A DNA stretch of 64,000 nucleotides from Loripinus fragilis. Its lineage: Eukaryota; Mollusca; Bivalvia; Lucinida; Lucinidae. Numbering within the stretch: the stretch's first letter is position 1; the number at the start of each line of letters is the position of its first letter. The notes beneath the pieces are model-generated. The model had not been told where the DNA came from. It worked only from the letters and a program-made list of their open reading frames with translations, and searched no databases. The position numbers were made by a program, and so were the translations under genes. Location of the stretch: NCBI GenBank assembly GCA_964019695.1, contig OZ026525.1, forward strand, positions 93,033,779 to 93,097,778, read 5' to 3'. Of the stretch, positions 1 through 11,208 are shown one piece after another.

Positions 1-446
1 GACCCTAGGTATTTTGCAGATGGAACACTTTCATGTACACAGCCATGGAGGTGATATTTTGTTTGTAGGGGTATTTTGAGCCGGGTCACATGAAAGACCT
101 GGCATTTGAAGGGATTAAAGCTCATGTTCCAGAGCTTTTCCCAGTTTTCTAAGATTTCTAGGTATTTCTGTAGGATCTCTAAGTCAGCTTGATTATCAAG
201 AGCAAGATACATGGCTGTGTCGTCTGCAAATAACCTGACTCTGGATCTAACCTGTTCCAGGAGGTCATTTATGTAGGCCAGAAACAATATGGGTTCGAGA
301 ACCGAGCCCTGTGGGACACCTGAGGACAGTGCAATATTATGGGAGTTACCGCCATTTAGTATAACTGATTGCATTCTGTTGTCAAGATAGTCTTTAATCC
401 AATCTAGAATGTTCCCCTTTATGCTGTAAAAGTGGAGTTTGTGGAA
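1..446 (-). pseudogene. Truncated non-LTR retrotransposon RT fragment (second copy, cut by window edge)
   Basis: Reading the minus strand gives the reverse-transcriptase palm of a CR1/Jockey-type LINE: a SSGVPQGSVLEP motif-B block, then YINDL and the FADD catalytic block (motif C). It repeats, with roughly 90% similarity by eye, the segment at about 1019-1456. On the minus strand it begins abruptly in the middle of the palm (HFYSIKGN...), directly after the C-terminal end of the neighbouring copy, so the two are head-to-tail. The motif-A half is missing. Stop codons and length changes make it non-functional. The continuation lies beyond position 1. Confidence 0.75.
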
Positions 447-1586
447 TGGGCTACCTGGGAAACAGCGGAACTGAACTGTGCCAAGGTAGGCAGGGTGGGG
501 ATGTGGTGTGGTAGGGCGTTCCAATGTATTATTGTCCAAGGAAGAAGGTGTATTTATAGAAGTATTTTAAAGCTGTGATCTGTCTGTACGCCATTGGGTG
601 ATTTCTTGAAAAGGGGCGGGTGTTCCGCATCAGGTAGTCAGAAGCAGGTATGGCCACAAGGTCGTATGTGACCTTGTCTAGGAGTACCAGTCTACTATCT
701 ATGCTTCGTTAGTCGAGGGTGCGCCAGTTGAGATCCTGAAGCATTGTTGACACGTTGAATGTGTATTGGTAATCACAGGTTACCCATCTAGCTGCCCTAC
801 GTTGTAGGGACTCAAATTTATTTATGTCTAGATCTGTGTGGGGGACCCCACAGTAGAGGCGTATTCTAGCTGTGGGCGGACAAGGGTTTTGTATGCTGTT
901 GATTACAGGTCCTTGTTGTGGACCCGAACATTGCGTTAGAGAAAACCTAGTGTTTGATTTGCCTTTTTAGTAATGTTTTTGATGTGTTTGGACCATTTGA
1001 GGTCTTCTGATATAGTGGCCCTAGGTATATGCAGATGGGACACTTTCAAGTACACAGCCATTGAGGTGTTATTTTGCTTGTAGGGGTGTTTTGCTCAGGG
1101 TCACATGAAATACCTGGCATATTGAGGGATTAAAGCTTATGTCCCAGAGCTTTTCCCAGTTTTCTAAGATTTCTAGGTCTTTCTGTAGGATCTCTAAGTC
1201 AGCTTGATTATCAAGAGCAAGATACATGGCTGTGTCGTCTGCAAATAACCTGACTCTGGATCTAACCTGTTCCAGGAGGTCGTTTATGTAGGCCAGAAAA
1301 AATATGGGTTCAAGAACCGAGCCCTGTGGGACACCTGAGGACACTGTAATAGTATGGGAGTTACTGCCATTTAGTATAACTGATTGCGTTCTGTTGTCAA
1401 GAAAGTCTTTAATCCAATTTAGAATGTTCCCCCTTATGCCGTAAAAGTGAGTTTTAATAATAATTTTTTCGTGATCAACTTGGTCTAAAGCCTTACTAAA
1501 ATCAAGGAGGATAAGGTCTGTTTGTTTTCCGGGTTGCATTCTTTTGGAAAGTTCATCAACGAACATAATGAGTTGTGTGATAATAT
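446..1586 (-). pseudogene. CR1/Jockey-like non-LTR retrotransposon, 5'-truncated RT and C-terminal domain
   Basis: An intact 165-codon stretch (1566-1069, minus) carries RT motif A (LLDFSKALDQVDH), motif B (SGVPQGSVLEP), YINDL, and motif C (RLFADDT). Reading on past stops and frame changes, homology continues through the thumb (ISEDLKWSKHIKNI-like) to the conserved C-terminal block RRAARWVTCDYQY and a LPTLAQFSSAVSQ-like end near 446. Homology starts abruptly at about 1586, inside the usual ETQLI motif just before motif A, so the endonuclease and the front of the RT are absent: the classic 5' truncation of a LINE. In an intact element the protein would copy its own RNA at a nicked chromosomal target. 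Here the reading frame is broken at several places and the motif-B glycine is replaced by glutamate (VLEP instead of VLGP). CR1 versus Jockey cannot be decided by eye. Confidence 0.85.
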
Positions 1587-1614
1587 ATTAGATAAAATCA
1601 ATTCTCTTTCAACA

Positions 1615-2215
1615 AATTAGAACGCTGCAAGTGTGGTTGTGATTATTCTGCTGAGACCAAGCTATGAGCTTGCATTTTTAGCTTTTGATATATCTGGCTC
1701 AATTTGTCTCTACGACAGCTGAGATCATCATCAGAATCAGGAGTCTGAATTGTATTATTATTTTTACCGCCTGTTTGATACTGCTGTCTTTTTTGACCAC
1801 CTCTATGCCCCATGATGCACAGAAATGATGTCAGGTTGGCATAATAGCGTCATGTTGAAGCTGGCATTGCAACCGGGTTATTCTGAGACTAGTTGCTGAA
1901 GATTTCAAAGCCAAAATATTCATGGAATTGATTGCCGACTTCTAGAATACCTTTGCAACTAGTTGGCGACTAGTCTTTTGTGCATGATCAAAAGACTGGC
2001 CGTGACTGATTTTGTACGGCGACCGATCCCCCACCTTGCTGCGACCTTGTTGCAACTTTTGTAAAACCTTGCTGCGACCTCTACAACCTCTCCGTGATTG
2101 CCATTTTTAAGTCGCGGCAAGGTTGCAAGCTCTTTGACTTTTCAAGTGACTAACAAATGCACTGATCAGACTGCACGTATGCGCAGGCTGGTTTGAAGCC
2201 TTTGCTAGTCGCACG
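1615..2215 (-). repeat. Interspersed repeat, inverted relative to the copy at 26110-27400
   Basis: The reverse complement of this stretch matches 26110-26345 plus 26905-27400 over several hundred bases, for example the GACTCCTGATTCTGATGATG word at 27233 and the rare GTCGCCAACTAGTTGC-like words. The repeat is unusually rich in GTCGC, GCGAC and TTGCAA words. No coding capacity or terminal repeat was recognised. The other copy is split by an F1 insertion, so this one is the uninterrupted reference. Confidence 0.6.
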
Positions 2216-2900
2216 TCAAACAGGTACCCAATTTTTGGAAATCTCATTTTACTGCTTAATTAAAGTACACATATAATCTAAACTGGTCAGTTCATATAAT
2301 ATAACTGAATACTATGTAATAAGATAAGATAGGAAAAGCTCATTCAACACGTCCAAAAAGCATAAAAAATGGCATGATAGTCAGTGCAGTGACAAAGAGG
2401 CACATTCTGGTTTTCTACACCGTTTGTAAGAAAATGAAATTTGCTGGAATATAACTGAACAATGTCCCAATAAGGTGGTGTGTTGTGCATGCACCTGACC
2501 ATGTGTTATTGTGCATATTTTACTTCATTAGAAGACTGGCCTTAAAGCGCTTGATAGAACTGCATCAAAGAGAATATCATATCCATTCTCATAGATACAT
2601 ATAATGGCAACCCAGGTTGCAGCCAACTGTTAATCGAAGCTTATTCTGGTTACTTGTTTGATTTATCTCTTGAGATATCCAACTTGCAATCAGAACTAGG
2701 ACTTTAGATATCTTCTTCACAAAACTGAGAACATTAGATCGAAGCAACAAATATCATATCTATCGATAGTGTTGCATAAGCTGCTAATCGCAGCTGTTTA
2801 ATTAGGACTATATCTTTTTTCACTGTCTCTTTTACGATGTCATCTTATTTGTTGATTATATCCTCAATGGCTTTATAGCCTTTTGGACTTGGAAATAAAG
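2216..2900. other. AT-rich intergenic sequence, nothing recognised
   Basis: No open frame of note, no inverted or tandem repeat, and no match to the other repeat families in this window was seen. Confidence 0.5.
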
Positions 2901-3044
<144 letters not shown>

Positions 3045-3714
3045 GAAATATGCATTCATACTTATGTACATGCATTTATGCATGCAAGTGGCGAAGATGT
3101 ATCAAGCATTGTACAAATATTCTTAATACCTTTTTCAAGAAAATTTAATGACGTCTGTGGCTCAGACACCGTCAACTTTATAACTCAATTTATACAGAAG
3201 ATGGTTGCCCACGAGAAGCACAATCGTCATTAAAGCTGTCTAGATGTGTCACATTATTATATTGTAATTATGGTACATTCAACAAGCACAGATACACCCA
3301 GGCTCGCCCACATAGACTCACATATCAAGTATAAGTACAGTAAATTGAAGGCAAACTGGAATGATGTACACTTAGATAATAACTGAAAATCCTTCAAATA
3401 TGTACACTATTTCAGGAATTACTGTATTCACAGCATAACATGTTTCTATAAAACCGTCATATTACACGCTATTTTGGCTTAGTGATAGTTCATTAAAGAA
3501 GCTTTAATATTGCCTATGATTCAAGACCCGTCAACGTCAGTTCAATTATAAGACAGAAGAGGGTTAGTCATAGAAACCATAGGAGACATGATTGCTGCCT
3601 TGATGTACCACATCACAAAGAGGCGTTATATTACAGTTTTATATATAATACATTCAACACAGACAAATCCATGCTCGACCACATGTACTCACATAGTATT
3701 TGTCTGTGTTTAAG

Positions 3715-3884
3715 AAATAGATCAGCTTCAGCAGTGAATTGTTGTTTAATAATTCACTGATTGGAGGTCAGTTGTAAAGAAGATCAAATCACGAGCGCGT
3801 AGCGCGAGTGATTTATCTTCGTACAACGGACCGACAAACAGTGAATTATTACTCAACAATTCACGCACTGGAGCTGATCTATTT
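3715..3884. repeat. 170-bp near-perfect inverted repeat centred on GAGCGCGTAGCGCGAG
   Basis: The left arm, starting AAATAGATCAGCTTCAG, and the right arm, ending GGAGCTGATCTATTT, are reverse complements over ~78 bp with about a dozen differences and small indels. The centre is the GC-rich word GAGCGCGTAGCGCGAG. It belongs to an insertion of about 450 bp (roughly 3712-4160) in the tandem array: array sequence breaks at GTCTGTGTTTAA and resumes at GTGCAATACATTG. It is probably a foldback-type MITE. Confidence 0.75.
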
Positions 3885-4580
3885 CGATTCTAACACACAA
3901 TAAACGGCAAAAACACATTCGAAGTCTTCAGCTTCTTCCAACTCTCCGCCATTGCACTGAAGAACACCCGCCAATACTTAGACTACGTCGCATACGTTTA
4001 CATGTAATTGTAACGTCTTTCGAGCGTAAAAACGACGTTACACCGTCTAACGCCATGAATGACGTCATTTTCCAGTGACGTCAGCTATCACACACTTTAG
4101 CAGTGAATTATTGTCAGATATATCACAGTTTGTAACCGTTGGCTCTATAGGCGAGGTGTGCAATACATTGAAAACAGGAGTGGTGTACACTTAGATAATT
4201 ACTGAAACTCCTTCAAATATGTACACAATTTCAGGAATAACTGTATTCATGACATAATATGTTTCTATAAAACCGTCATATTACACGCTATTTTGGCTTT
4301 GAGATATTTCATTAAAGAAGCTTTAATATTGCCTATGATTCAAAACCCGTCAGTAAATTGATGGCAAACAGGAATGATGTACACTTAGATAATTACTTAA
4401 ACTCCTTCAAATATGTACACAATTTCAGGAATAACTGTATTCATGACATAATATGTTTCTATAAAACCGTCATATTACACGCTATTTTGGCTTTGAGATA
4501 TTTCATTAAAGAAGCTTTAATATTCAAGACCCGTCAACGTCAGTTCAATTATTGGACAGAAGACAGTTTTATATATAATA

Positions 4581-5594
4581 CAAGGGTTGTCCCAGAAAGT
4601 CGTAGACTTTTGTTATAACAGGAAACTCTGTATGAGGAATTCTATGAAATTTGCATGATACTCTTATATACATCACATAAACATTTTGCACAATAACTGG
4701 GTGGAATCACAGTTTAGATAGCAATGTTATGAACCTTTACTTGACTGTATGTCCGCGTATGCGGAGCACGTCGAAATTTTTGTAATACAATTCATCTAGT
4801 CCAAATATTAGTGTCCATTCAATTACATAACGCAGTTGTATTTCACACAATGTATTATCCTCTCAACAAGGGACTACTCAAGGTATAGTATCGAAAATTT
4901 GAAACATTTCCCACCGTCGGCATTGATTTTATAGAAGATTTATCATGCCTTCTACATTTTTATTTTTAGACAATACAAACGTAATAAGAACGGTGCGGAG
5001 CAAAAAAAGACATCTAATATAATTTGGATAATTTAACTCACAAAACATGGTCTTTTAATGTTTACTAATTGGCTGAGTAGTCACTAGTATCGTAAAATGG
5101 ATTTCGTGCAAAACTATTTTGGTAATACAGAAAAAAACACGCTCCTTTTCGTCATATTAGCTGAACACATGTTATTTTGCTGTCAGTTAGTTTAATAGTA
5201 AATATGTTTTCTTGTATGAACTCTTAAAGATCGCGCTTTTTTCATTGCTAAACATACCTAAACTAAATATTAAGTCTTTACTTGAACTAGGAAGCGTAAC
5301 GAAACAAACAGATCGCAATGTTGATACAGTTAGAGCTTATATAAAAGGAGCATAGACAAAACATTTGACCACCCCTCTCTGAAAATAAAGCAAAATAATT
5401 TGTGACGTGCTCCGCACACGCTGACACACAGTCAAGCAAACGTTCATAACTTTGCTATTTAAACTATGATTCCATCCATATTTGTACAGAATGTTTATGA
5501 AATGTATATAAAAATATTATACACATTTCAGAGAATGCCTGATACACAGTCTCGCGTTATAGCAAAAGTCTACGACCGTCTGGGACAACCCTCG
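4581..5594. mobile_element. Non-autonomous Tc1/mariner-type element with ~220-bp terminal inverted repeats
   Basis: The left end CAAGGGTTGTCCCAGAAAGT and the reverse complement of the right end (CGAGGGTTGTCCCAGACGGT) begin inverted repeats that stay alignable for about 220 bp on each side; both arms contain GCGTATGCGGAGCACGTC or a close variant. The element is flanked by TA on both sides (4579-4580 and 5595-5596). Removing it with one TA restores the array word ATAATACATTC seen in other units, so the boundaries are exact. TA target choice and this terminal word are typical of the Tc1/mariner superfamily (established knowledge). The ~570-bp interior has no transposase frame. Confidence 0.85.
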
Positions 5595-5870
5595 TACATT
5601 CATCAGCAAACACAGACAAATCCATGCTCAACGAACTGTACTTACATATCATTTGTCTGTGTTAATTGACAATACATTGAAATACAACAGCAACTATATA
5701 CATTTTTATGATACCGTTAGCTCCTTCAGAGTGTGTATTATTCTAATAAAAGCGCCATCAACATCAGCTCTATTAGGCTACAGATGATGGATGGTTACAG
5801 AAACCATTGTTGCCAATAAAGCTACCTTGCCACATATTAAAGAATTACTTTATATAACAGTTTTATATTT

Positions 5871-6985
5871 GAGCGGTGACATGTGATTTCCAACAATGTG
5901 ACATTTTGATAATTGTAGACTCTGACAAGCCTGTGAAGTAAGTAAGGGTGCAAAGATCAGGAATCGATACAATCAAGTACCACACCTGACCCAGGATACC
6001 AATAGGAAAGTGACAAACTCACAGTTAGACACCACAAACGAGAGCCAAGAGGTCAGCCCTTTCCCAGCAGGTGACCACAAAGCACATATAAACAGACGCT
6101 CACACAGGCAAAGCAAACACAAGACAGAAAAAACATTAGAGATCCACAAAAGAAGTATCACCTTGGAACGGTCAGTAAAATATTTTACTGGAGGGCTTAA
6201 ACCAGTTTAACTGCGCCCCCTGTTATGCTTACATATATAGACTTCAGACTCTATGACGGTCCTGACTTAAAAAAAGTAAGTAATGGTGCAAAGATCAGAA
6301 AGACTGTAAAGACTAATCTATTGATGAGATGGTAGGGGCCTGATGCTTTGGCTGTTGTCAGGCCCATTGGGGTTTAGATGTTGTATTTCTTTGACTCAGG
6401 TATTCAGTTTTATTTACTGTTTGGTCCTTGTCTTTGCTTTATCTCCTTTTTATATCTTGATTTATATGTTTTATGAGATGATGCATTGATAAGTTAGCGG
6501 TCTTTCATGCAAACCAAACATCTATGTGTCTTGATTCACATCTGAACTAAGGGTGGGGTGGGTGCACCGTTAAACCAGTTTAAGCCCTCTAGTAAAATAT
6601 TTTTACTGACCGTTCCAAGAGGGTGCTTCTTTTGTGGATTATTTATGTTATTTCTGTTTTGTTTTCTTATGCTTTCATGCATGTCTGTTTGTTGATGCCT
6701 TGTGGTCACCTGCTGGGAAAGAGCTGACCTTTTGGCTCTCGTTTGTGATGTCTAATTGTGACTTTGCCACTTTCACATTTGTATTCTTGTACAAGTGTGG
6801 TGCTTAATTGTATCGATTCCTGATCTTTGCCCTATTTCTTACTTAGCAACTCCAAATGATGCTCAGTCAGTAGCTTATTACTCATATAATATTCAAGCGA
6901 CTAGCAAAGGCTCTGATCAGAATATGCATATGCGGTATATGCTGGTCGCACATGCCACATTGTTGGAAAACTCATGTCGACGTTC
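5871..6985. mobile_element. ~235-bp MITE copy split by the F1 pair at 5937-6844
   Basis: The left terminus GAGCGGTGACATGTGATTTC (5871) and the right terminus ending CTCATGTCGACGTTC (6985) are the two inverted ends of the MITE described at 15866-16100. The interior is interrupted after GACAAGCCTGTG by two F1 repeats and resumes at CAACTCCAAATGATGCTC (6847). Without the insertion it would be about 210 bp. Confidence 0.7.
5937..6844. mobile_element. Head-to-head pair of F1 interspersed repeats (plus 5937-6218, minus 6309-6844)
   Basis: The plus copy starts AAGTAAGGGTGCAAAGATCAGG and runs to the palindromic ACTGGAGGGCTTAAACC block, where it is truncated. The minus copy spans the whole family, from CTATTGATGAGATGGTAGGG (6320) to GATCTTTGCCCTATTTCTTACTTA (6844). 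F1 is a ~540-bp repeat found at least ten times here, with no ORF and no recognised tRNA promoter. A conserved perfect palindrome AGTAAAATATTTTACT lies mid-element (6175-6190 in the plus copy; one extra T in the minus copy). Type (SINE, LINE tail or MITE) is unresolved. The 62-66-codon frames here are chance. Confidence 0.75.
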
Positions 6986-7334
6986 ATTTGATACATTCAT
7001 CAGCCAACACAGACCATATCATTTGTCTGAGTTTATTGACAGTAAATTAAATAACAACAATAATTATATACACATATTTGATACATTGTGTGTCTTACTC
7101 TAATATAAAATATTAACTTCGTCACATGTTCCCCCAAAACGGTCATGCCACAAGCTGTTTTGGATTCAAGCGGTAATAGTCAAGAAACTTTAATAACGAC
7201 TATGGTTCAAGCGCCATCAACATCAGCTCTATTACCCTACAGATAATGGATGGTTACCGAAACCATTGTTGCCAATAGAGCTACCTTTATGTACCACATC
7301 TTAAAGGTACACTATATATAACAGTTTTATATTT

Positions 7335-7491
7335 GAGCCGCGACATGTGGCATTTTGACAAGTGTGGACTCTGACGAGCCTGTGCAGCCCCCTGTTATGG
7401 TTAGAAACTCCAAATGATGCGTATGCGCTGGGCTGATCTGAGGCTTTGCTGGTCGCACATACCACATTGTTGGAAACCTAATGTCACAGCA
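7335..7491. mobile_element. Internally deleted MITE copy
   Basis: Begins GAGCCGCGACATGTGG and ends ATGTCACAGC, with the middle (AAACTCCAAATGATGC... GCTGGTCGCACATACC) shortened to about 157 bp. It sits in the same place in the array unit as its neighbours. Confidence 0.65.
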
Positions 7492-7842
7492 CATTTGGAT
7501 TATTCATCAGCCAAAACAGACCATATAACTTGTCTGTGTTTATTGACATTAACTTAAATAACAACCACAATTATAAACACGTATTTGATACACTGTGTGT
7601 CTTATTCTAATAGAAACATATAAATTTCGTCACATGTTCTTCCCAAACCCTCATGCCACAAGCTGTTTTGAAATCAAGCGGTAATAGTCAAGAAACTTAA
7701 ATAACGACTATGGTTCAAGCGCCATCAACATCAGCTCTTTTACCCTACAGATGATGGATGGTTACCGAAACCATAGGCTTCAATAAAGCTACATTGATGT
7801 ACCACATCTCAAAGGAACACTATATATAACAGTTTTATATTT

Positions 7843-8077
7843 GAGCCACGATGTGATTTCCAACAATGTGGCATTTTGGCAAGTATAGACTCTGACGGGC
7901 CTGAGCAGCCCCCTGTTATGCTTAGAAACTCCAAATGATGATCAGTCAGTAGCTTATAATTCATAGAATATTCAAGCCACTAGCAAAGGCTCTTATCAGA
8001 CTGAGACTATGCGCAGGCTGATCTGAGGCTTTGCTGGTCGCACATACCACATTGTTATAAATCTCATGTCGCGGTTC
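7843..8077. mobile_element. ~235-bp MITE copy within array unit
   Basis: Starts GAGCCACGATGTGATTTCC and ends CTCATGTCGCGGTTC. The interior holds the ATGATGATCAGTCAGTAGC and CTGGTCGCACATACCACA words common to the family. Confidence 0.75.
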
Positions 8078-8122
8078 ATTTGGTACATTCATCAGCCAAC
8101 ACAGACCATATCAGTCTGTGTA

Positions 8123-9206
8123 AAGGACCTCTGACACTTTGATAGGATATCTGCCTATTTTTCAGATGCTTCCCAAATTTTCCCTATGCATAAGATATCG
8201 CTGGTATTCTTTTGAATAGGACGCTTGATGTATTAGGAACGAATTAAGGTTTTAATTAGACAGGCAGATCCCTACGATAACACAGGAGACGCTACCAAAG
8301 GGGTTAGGGGTTGCAAAATTTGACTTCACCAAAACATTTAGAAATCAATTATTTTTACGTGTAAGGGTATTATATCATCAATCCTTGATTACAAATCACA
8401 GTGAAAGTATTTTAAAGTCCAAAATCATGAGCATTTAATGATTATATTTGTTGTTGTTTTTTTCTATCTGATTTGTTAAGAAATATTTTGAAGTGCAACT
8501 GTAGTCCATATTCAACCTTGATGACAATGTATTTACCTGGTGCAATATTATGCAGCAATGAACTATAACCATTCATCCATGCATAAAGTACACCTAGTCA
8601 ATGGCCATGTAGTTTATGTGTATTGGATAGATACAGTATATGTGCAAAATAATCTACCAACTGAATTTAGTAAAAGGACAATTTTCATAATCTAAAGTAA
8701 AATATGCTAAAACGTTGTAATATTTCATGACTAATGGGTTATGAAAAGGAAGCTTACTTGTACTTATTATTTCATTATACTGGAAAAAAAGATTTGCAAG
8801 AGAGCACACCAAAAAGTCCAAATGCTAATGATCAGGCTCGCCCAGACGTCACATTTTGGGCTGTGGGATATCATTCCCCCCCCCCCGAGTCCCAGCTAGC
8901 TTTTCACATATATTATGTAAAATATGAGAACGCAATTACGTGCAAAAGGATTAGTTGGGACTCGGGGGGGAATGATGTTTTAAAAATATTTTTCTATTTC
9001 CTATATGTATAATACAAAAAGTGACCATTTTAGCCCCAAAATAAAGCCGTACATTTATGGAAACAGAAAATCAAATGCAAAATCATGAAATAGAGACCAA
9101 CAGCGAGTTTATGTATGAAGATGGAAGCATTTGATCGACTTTAATTTTTATCAAAATAATAGGCAGCGATACACTGTGATTCCCATTACCACCGTCAGAG
9201 GTCCTT
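8123..9206. mobile_element. 1.08-kb insertion with 13-bp terminal inverted repeats
   Basis: AAGGACCTCTGAC (8123-8135) and its exact reverse complement GTCAGAGGTCCTT (9194-9206) bound the stretch. Array sequence stops at CAGTCTGTGTA just before it and resumes at GGTAACTTAAGTAACAACC just after it, as in unbroken units, which independently proves an insertion. A second word (TGCCTATT) is shared in inverted orientation near the ends. No transposase frame was seen; the 92-codon frame at 8734-9012 runs across the C/G-rich hairpin and is not credible. The target-site duplication is unclear. Confidence 0.7.
8869..8978. repeat. C-run/G-run hairpin repeat, copy 1
   Basis: The 5' arm is CATT, eleven C, then GAGTCCCAGCTA. 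The 3' arm is TTAGTTGGGACTC, seven G, then AATG. The enclosed ~50 nt contain TATGTAAAATATGAGAAC and ACGTGCAAAAGG. A diverged copy at 49461-49567 shares loop and flanks, but its stem has a different, still complementary, sequence. Confidence 0.65.
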
Positions 9207-9508
9207 GACGGTAACTTAAGTAACAACCACAATATATACACATATTTGATATATTGTGCGTCTTATTATAATAGAAAAAAATTTTTTTAACTTCGTCGGA
9301 TATTCTCACAAGAACGTAAAGCCATGAGCTGCTTTGCATACAAGCGATAATAGTCAAGAAACTTTAATAACAACTATGATTCAAGCGCCATCAACATCAG
9401 CTTTATTAGGCTACAGATGCTGGATGGTTACTAAAACCATTGTTGCCATTAAAGCTACCTTTATGTACCACATCTCAAAGGAACACTATATATAACAGTG
9501 TTATATTT

Positions 9509-9730
9509 GAGCCCCGACATGTGAATTCCAACAATGTGGCATTTTGACAATTGTAGACCGACAGAACTGTGCAGCCTCCAGCTATGCTTAGAAACTCAAA
9601 ATGATGCTCAGTCAGTAGCTTAACACTCATAGAAAATTCAAGCGACTAGCAAAGGCTCTGATCAGACTGCGTGTTTGCGCAGGCTGATCTGAGGCTTTTC
9701 TGGTCGCACATTCTACATTGTTGGAAATCA
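9509..9730. mobile_element. MITE copy, right end degraded
   Basis: Begins GAGCCCCGACATGTGAATTCC and has the interior CTCAGTCAGTAGCTTAACAC and GCTGATCTGAGGC words. The right terminus is lost after TTGTTGGAAATCATTTGG. Confidence 0.6.
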
Positions 9731-10067
9731 TTTGGTACATTCATAAGCCAAAACAGACCATAATATATGTCCGTGTTTATTGACAGCAACATAAATAATA
9801 ACCACAATTACATATTTGATACATTGTGTGTCTTATTCTAATAGAAAAAAAATAACTTCGTCACGTATTCTCACAAGACCGTAATGCCATGAGCTGTTTT
9901 TGATACAAGCTTTAATAGACAAGAACCTTCAATAACGACTATGGTCCAAGCGCCATCAACATAAGCTATTTTACCCTACAGATGATCGATGGTTACCCAA
10001 ACCATAGGCGTCAATAAAGCTACCTTTATGTGCCATATTTCAAATGGGCACTATATATAACAGTTTA

Positions 10068-11203
10068 TTATACCCACTTTTTTCATTAGAAAAAAGGGTA
10101 TATTAATTTCGTGTCAAAGTCGGTCCGTCGTCCGTCCGTCCGTCACGTGTCTTGTAAATGTATCTCCTACTAAGCCGTAAGAGGTAGCAACTTCAAACGT
10201 TGTAGGTGAATAGGTCACATGATGTATAAGGTAAAAAGCGACATTTCGTGTATAATATATTAATGTATATAAAATATAAAATAATGTATTTTCTTGTAAA
10301 TGTATCTTCTCCTAAATGGTTCGACGCAGCAACTTCAAACTTTGTAGCTGAAAAGGTCACATGATGTAGAGGGTAATGGGCAACATTTTGTGTGACCTTG
10401 ACCCAAAGGTCAAGGTCAAAGGTCAAATATTGTATTTTCTTGTAAATGCATCTCCTCCCAAACCTTTTGACGTAACAACTTCAAACTTTGTGGCTGAATA
10501 GGTCACATGATGTAGAGGGTACTGGGCAACATTTCGTGTGACCTTGACCTCAAGGTCAAAGGTCAAATATTGAATTTTCTTGTAAATGCTTCTCCTAAAG
10601 CTTTTGACGTAGTAAGTTCAAATTCTGTCGGGACATAGGTCACACGATGTAGAGGGCACTGAGAACATTTAGTGCAACCTTGAATCCAAGGTCAAGGTCA
10701 ACTAAGGTATATTCTTGTAAATTCATGGGATGTAACAACATCAAATTTTGCTGTTTCAAAGGTCACATAAAGTCGTGGGTACTGGGCAACATTTTGTGTG
10801 ACCTTGACCTTGGGGTCAAGGTCAAATGATGTACTTTCTTGGTAATCTCCTTAACCATTGGACGTAGCAACTTCAAACTTTGCAGGTACATATGTCACAT
10901 AATGTAGAGGGCAATGCTTCATGTGAACTTGACCTTGGTCAAGGTCAAATCAAATATTTCTTGTAAATGCATTTTCGCCTAAATGGTTGGACATAGCAGC
11001 TTCAAACTTTGCAGGTGCATAGGTCATGATGCAGAGGATACTGGGAAACGTTTCGTGTTTGTCCATGACCTATGGTCAAGGTCAAAAGTGAAATAATATA
11101 CTTTTTTGAAAATGCATCTCCTACTAAGCGGTTGGACTTTGCAGATGCTTTGGTTAGCTCAAAAGCGGGTATTTGCGATGGTGTACCATCGACTGAGGTC
11201 TAG
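10068..11203. mobile_element. Non-autonomous Helitron-like element with ~8 tandem ~140-bp repeats
   Basis: It interrupts the array between CAGTTTA and TATTTGAG; intact units read CAGTTTTATATTTGAG, so the insertion is between A and T with no clear duplication. The 3' end has the hairpin GCGATGG-TGTA-CCATCG (about 11175-11190), nine bases, then CTAG followed by T: the Helitron terminus hallmarks (established knowledge). The 5' end carries TATACCCAC...GGGTATA and a CCGTCCGTCCGTCC run. The body repeats CTTGTAAATGxATCTCCT at about 10153, 10294, 10440, 10581, 10715, 10835, 10961 and 11103. No Rep/helicase is encoded. Bivalve 'pearl'-type elements are built the same way. Confidence 0.7.
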
Positions 11204-11208
11204 TATTT

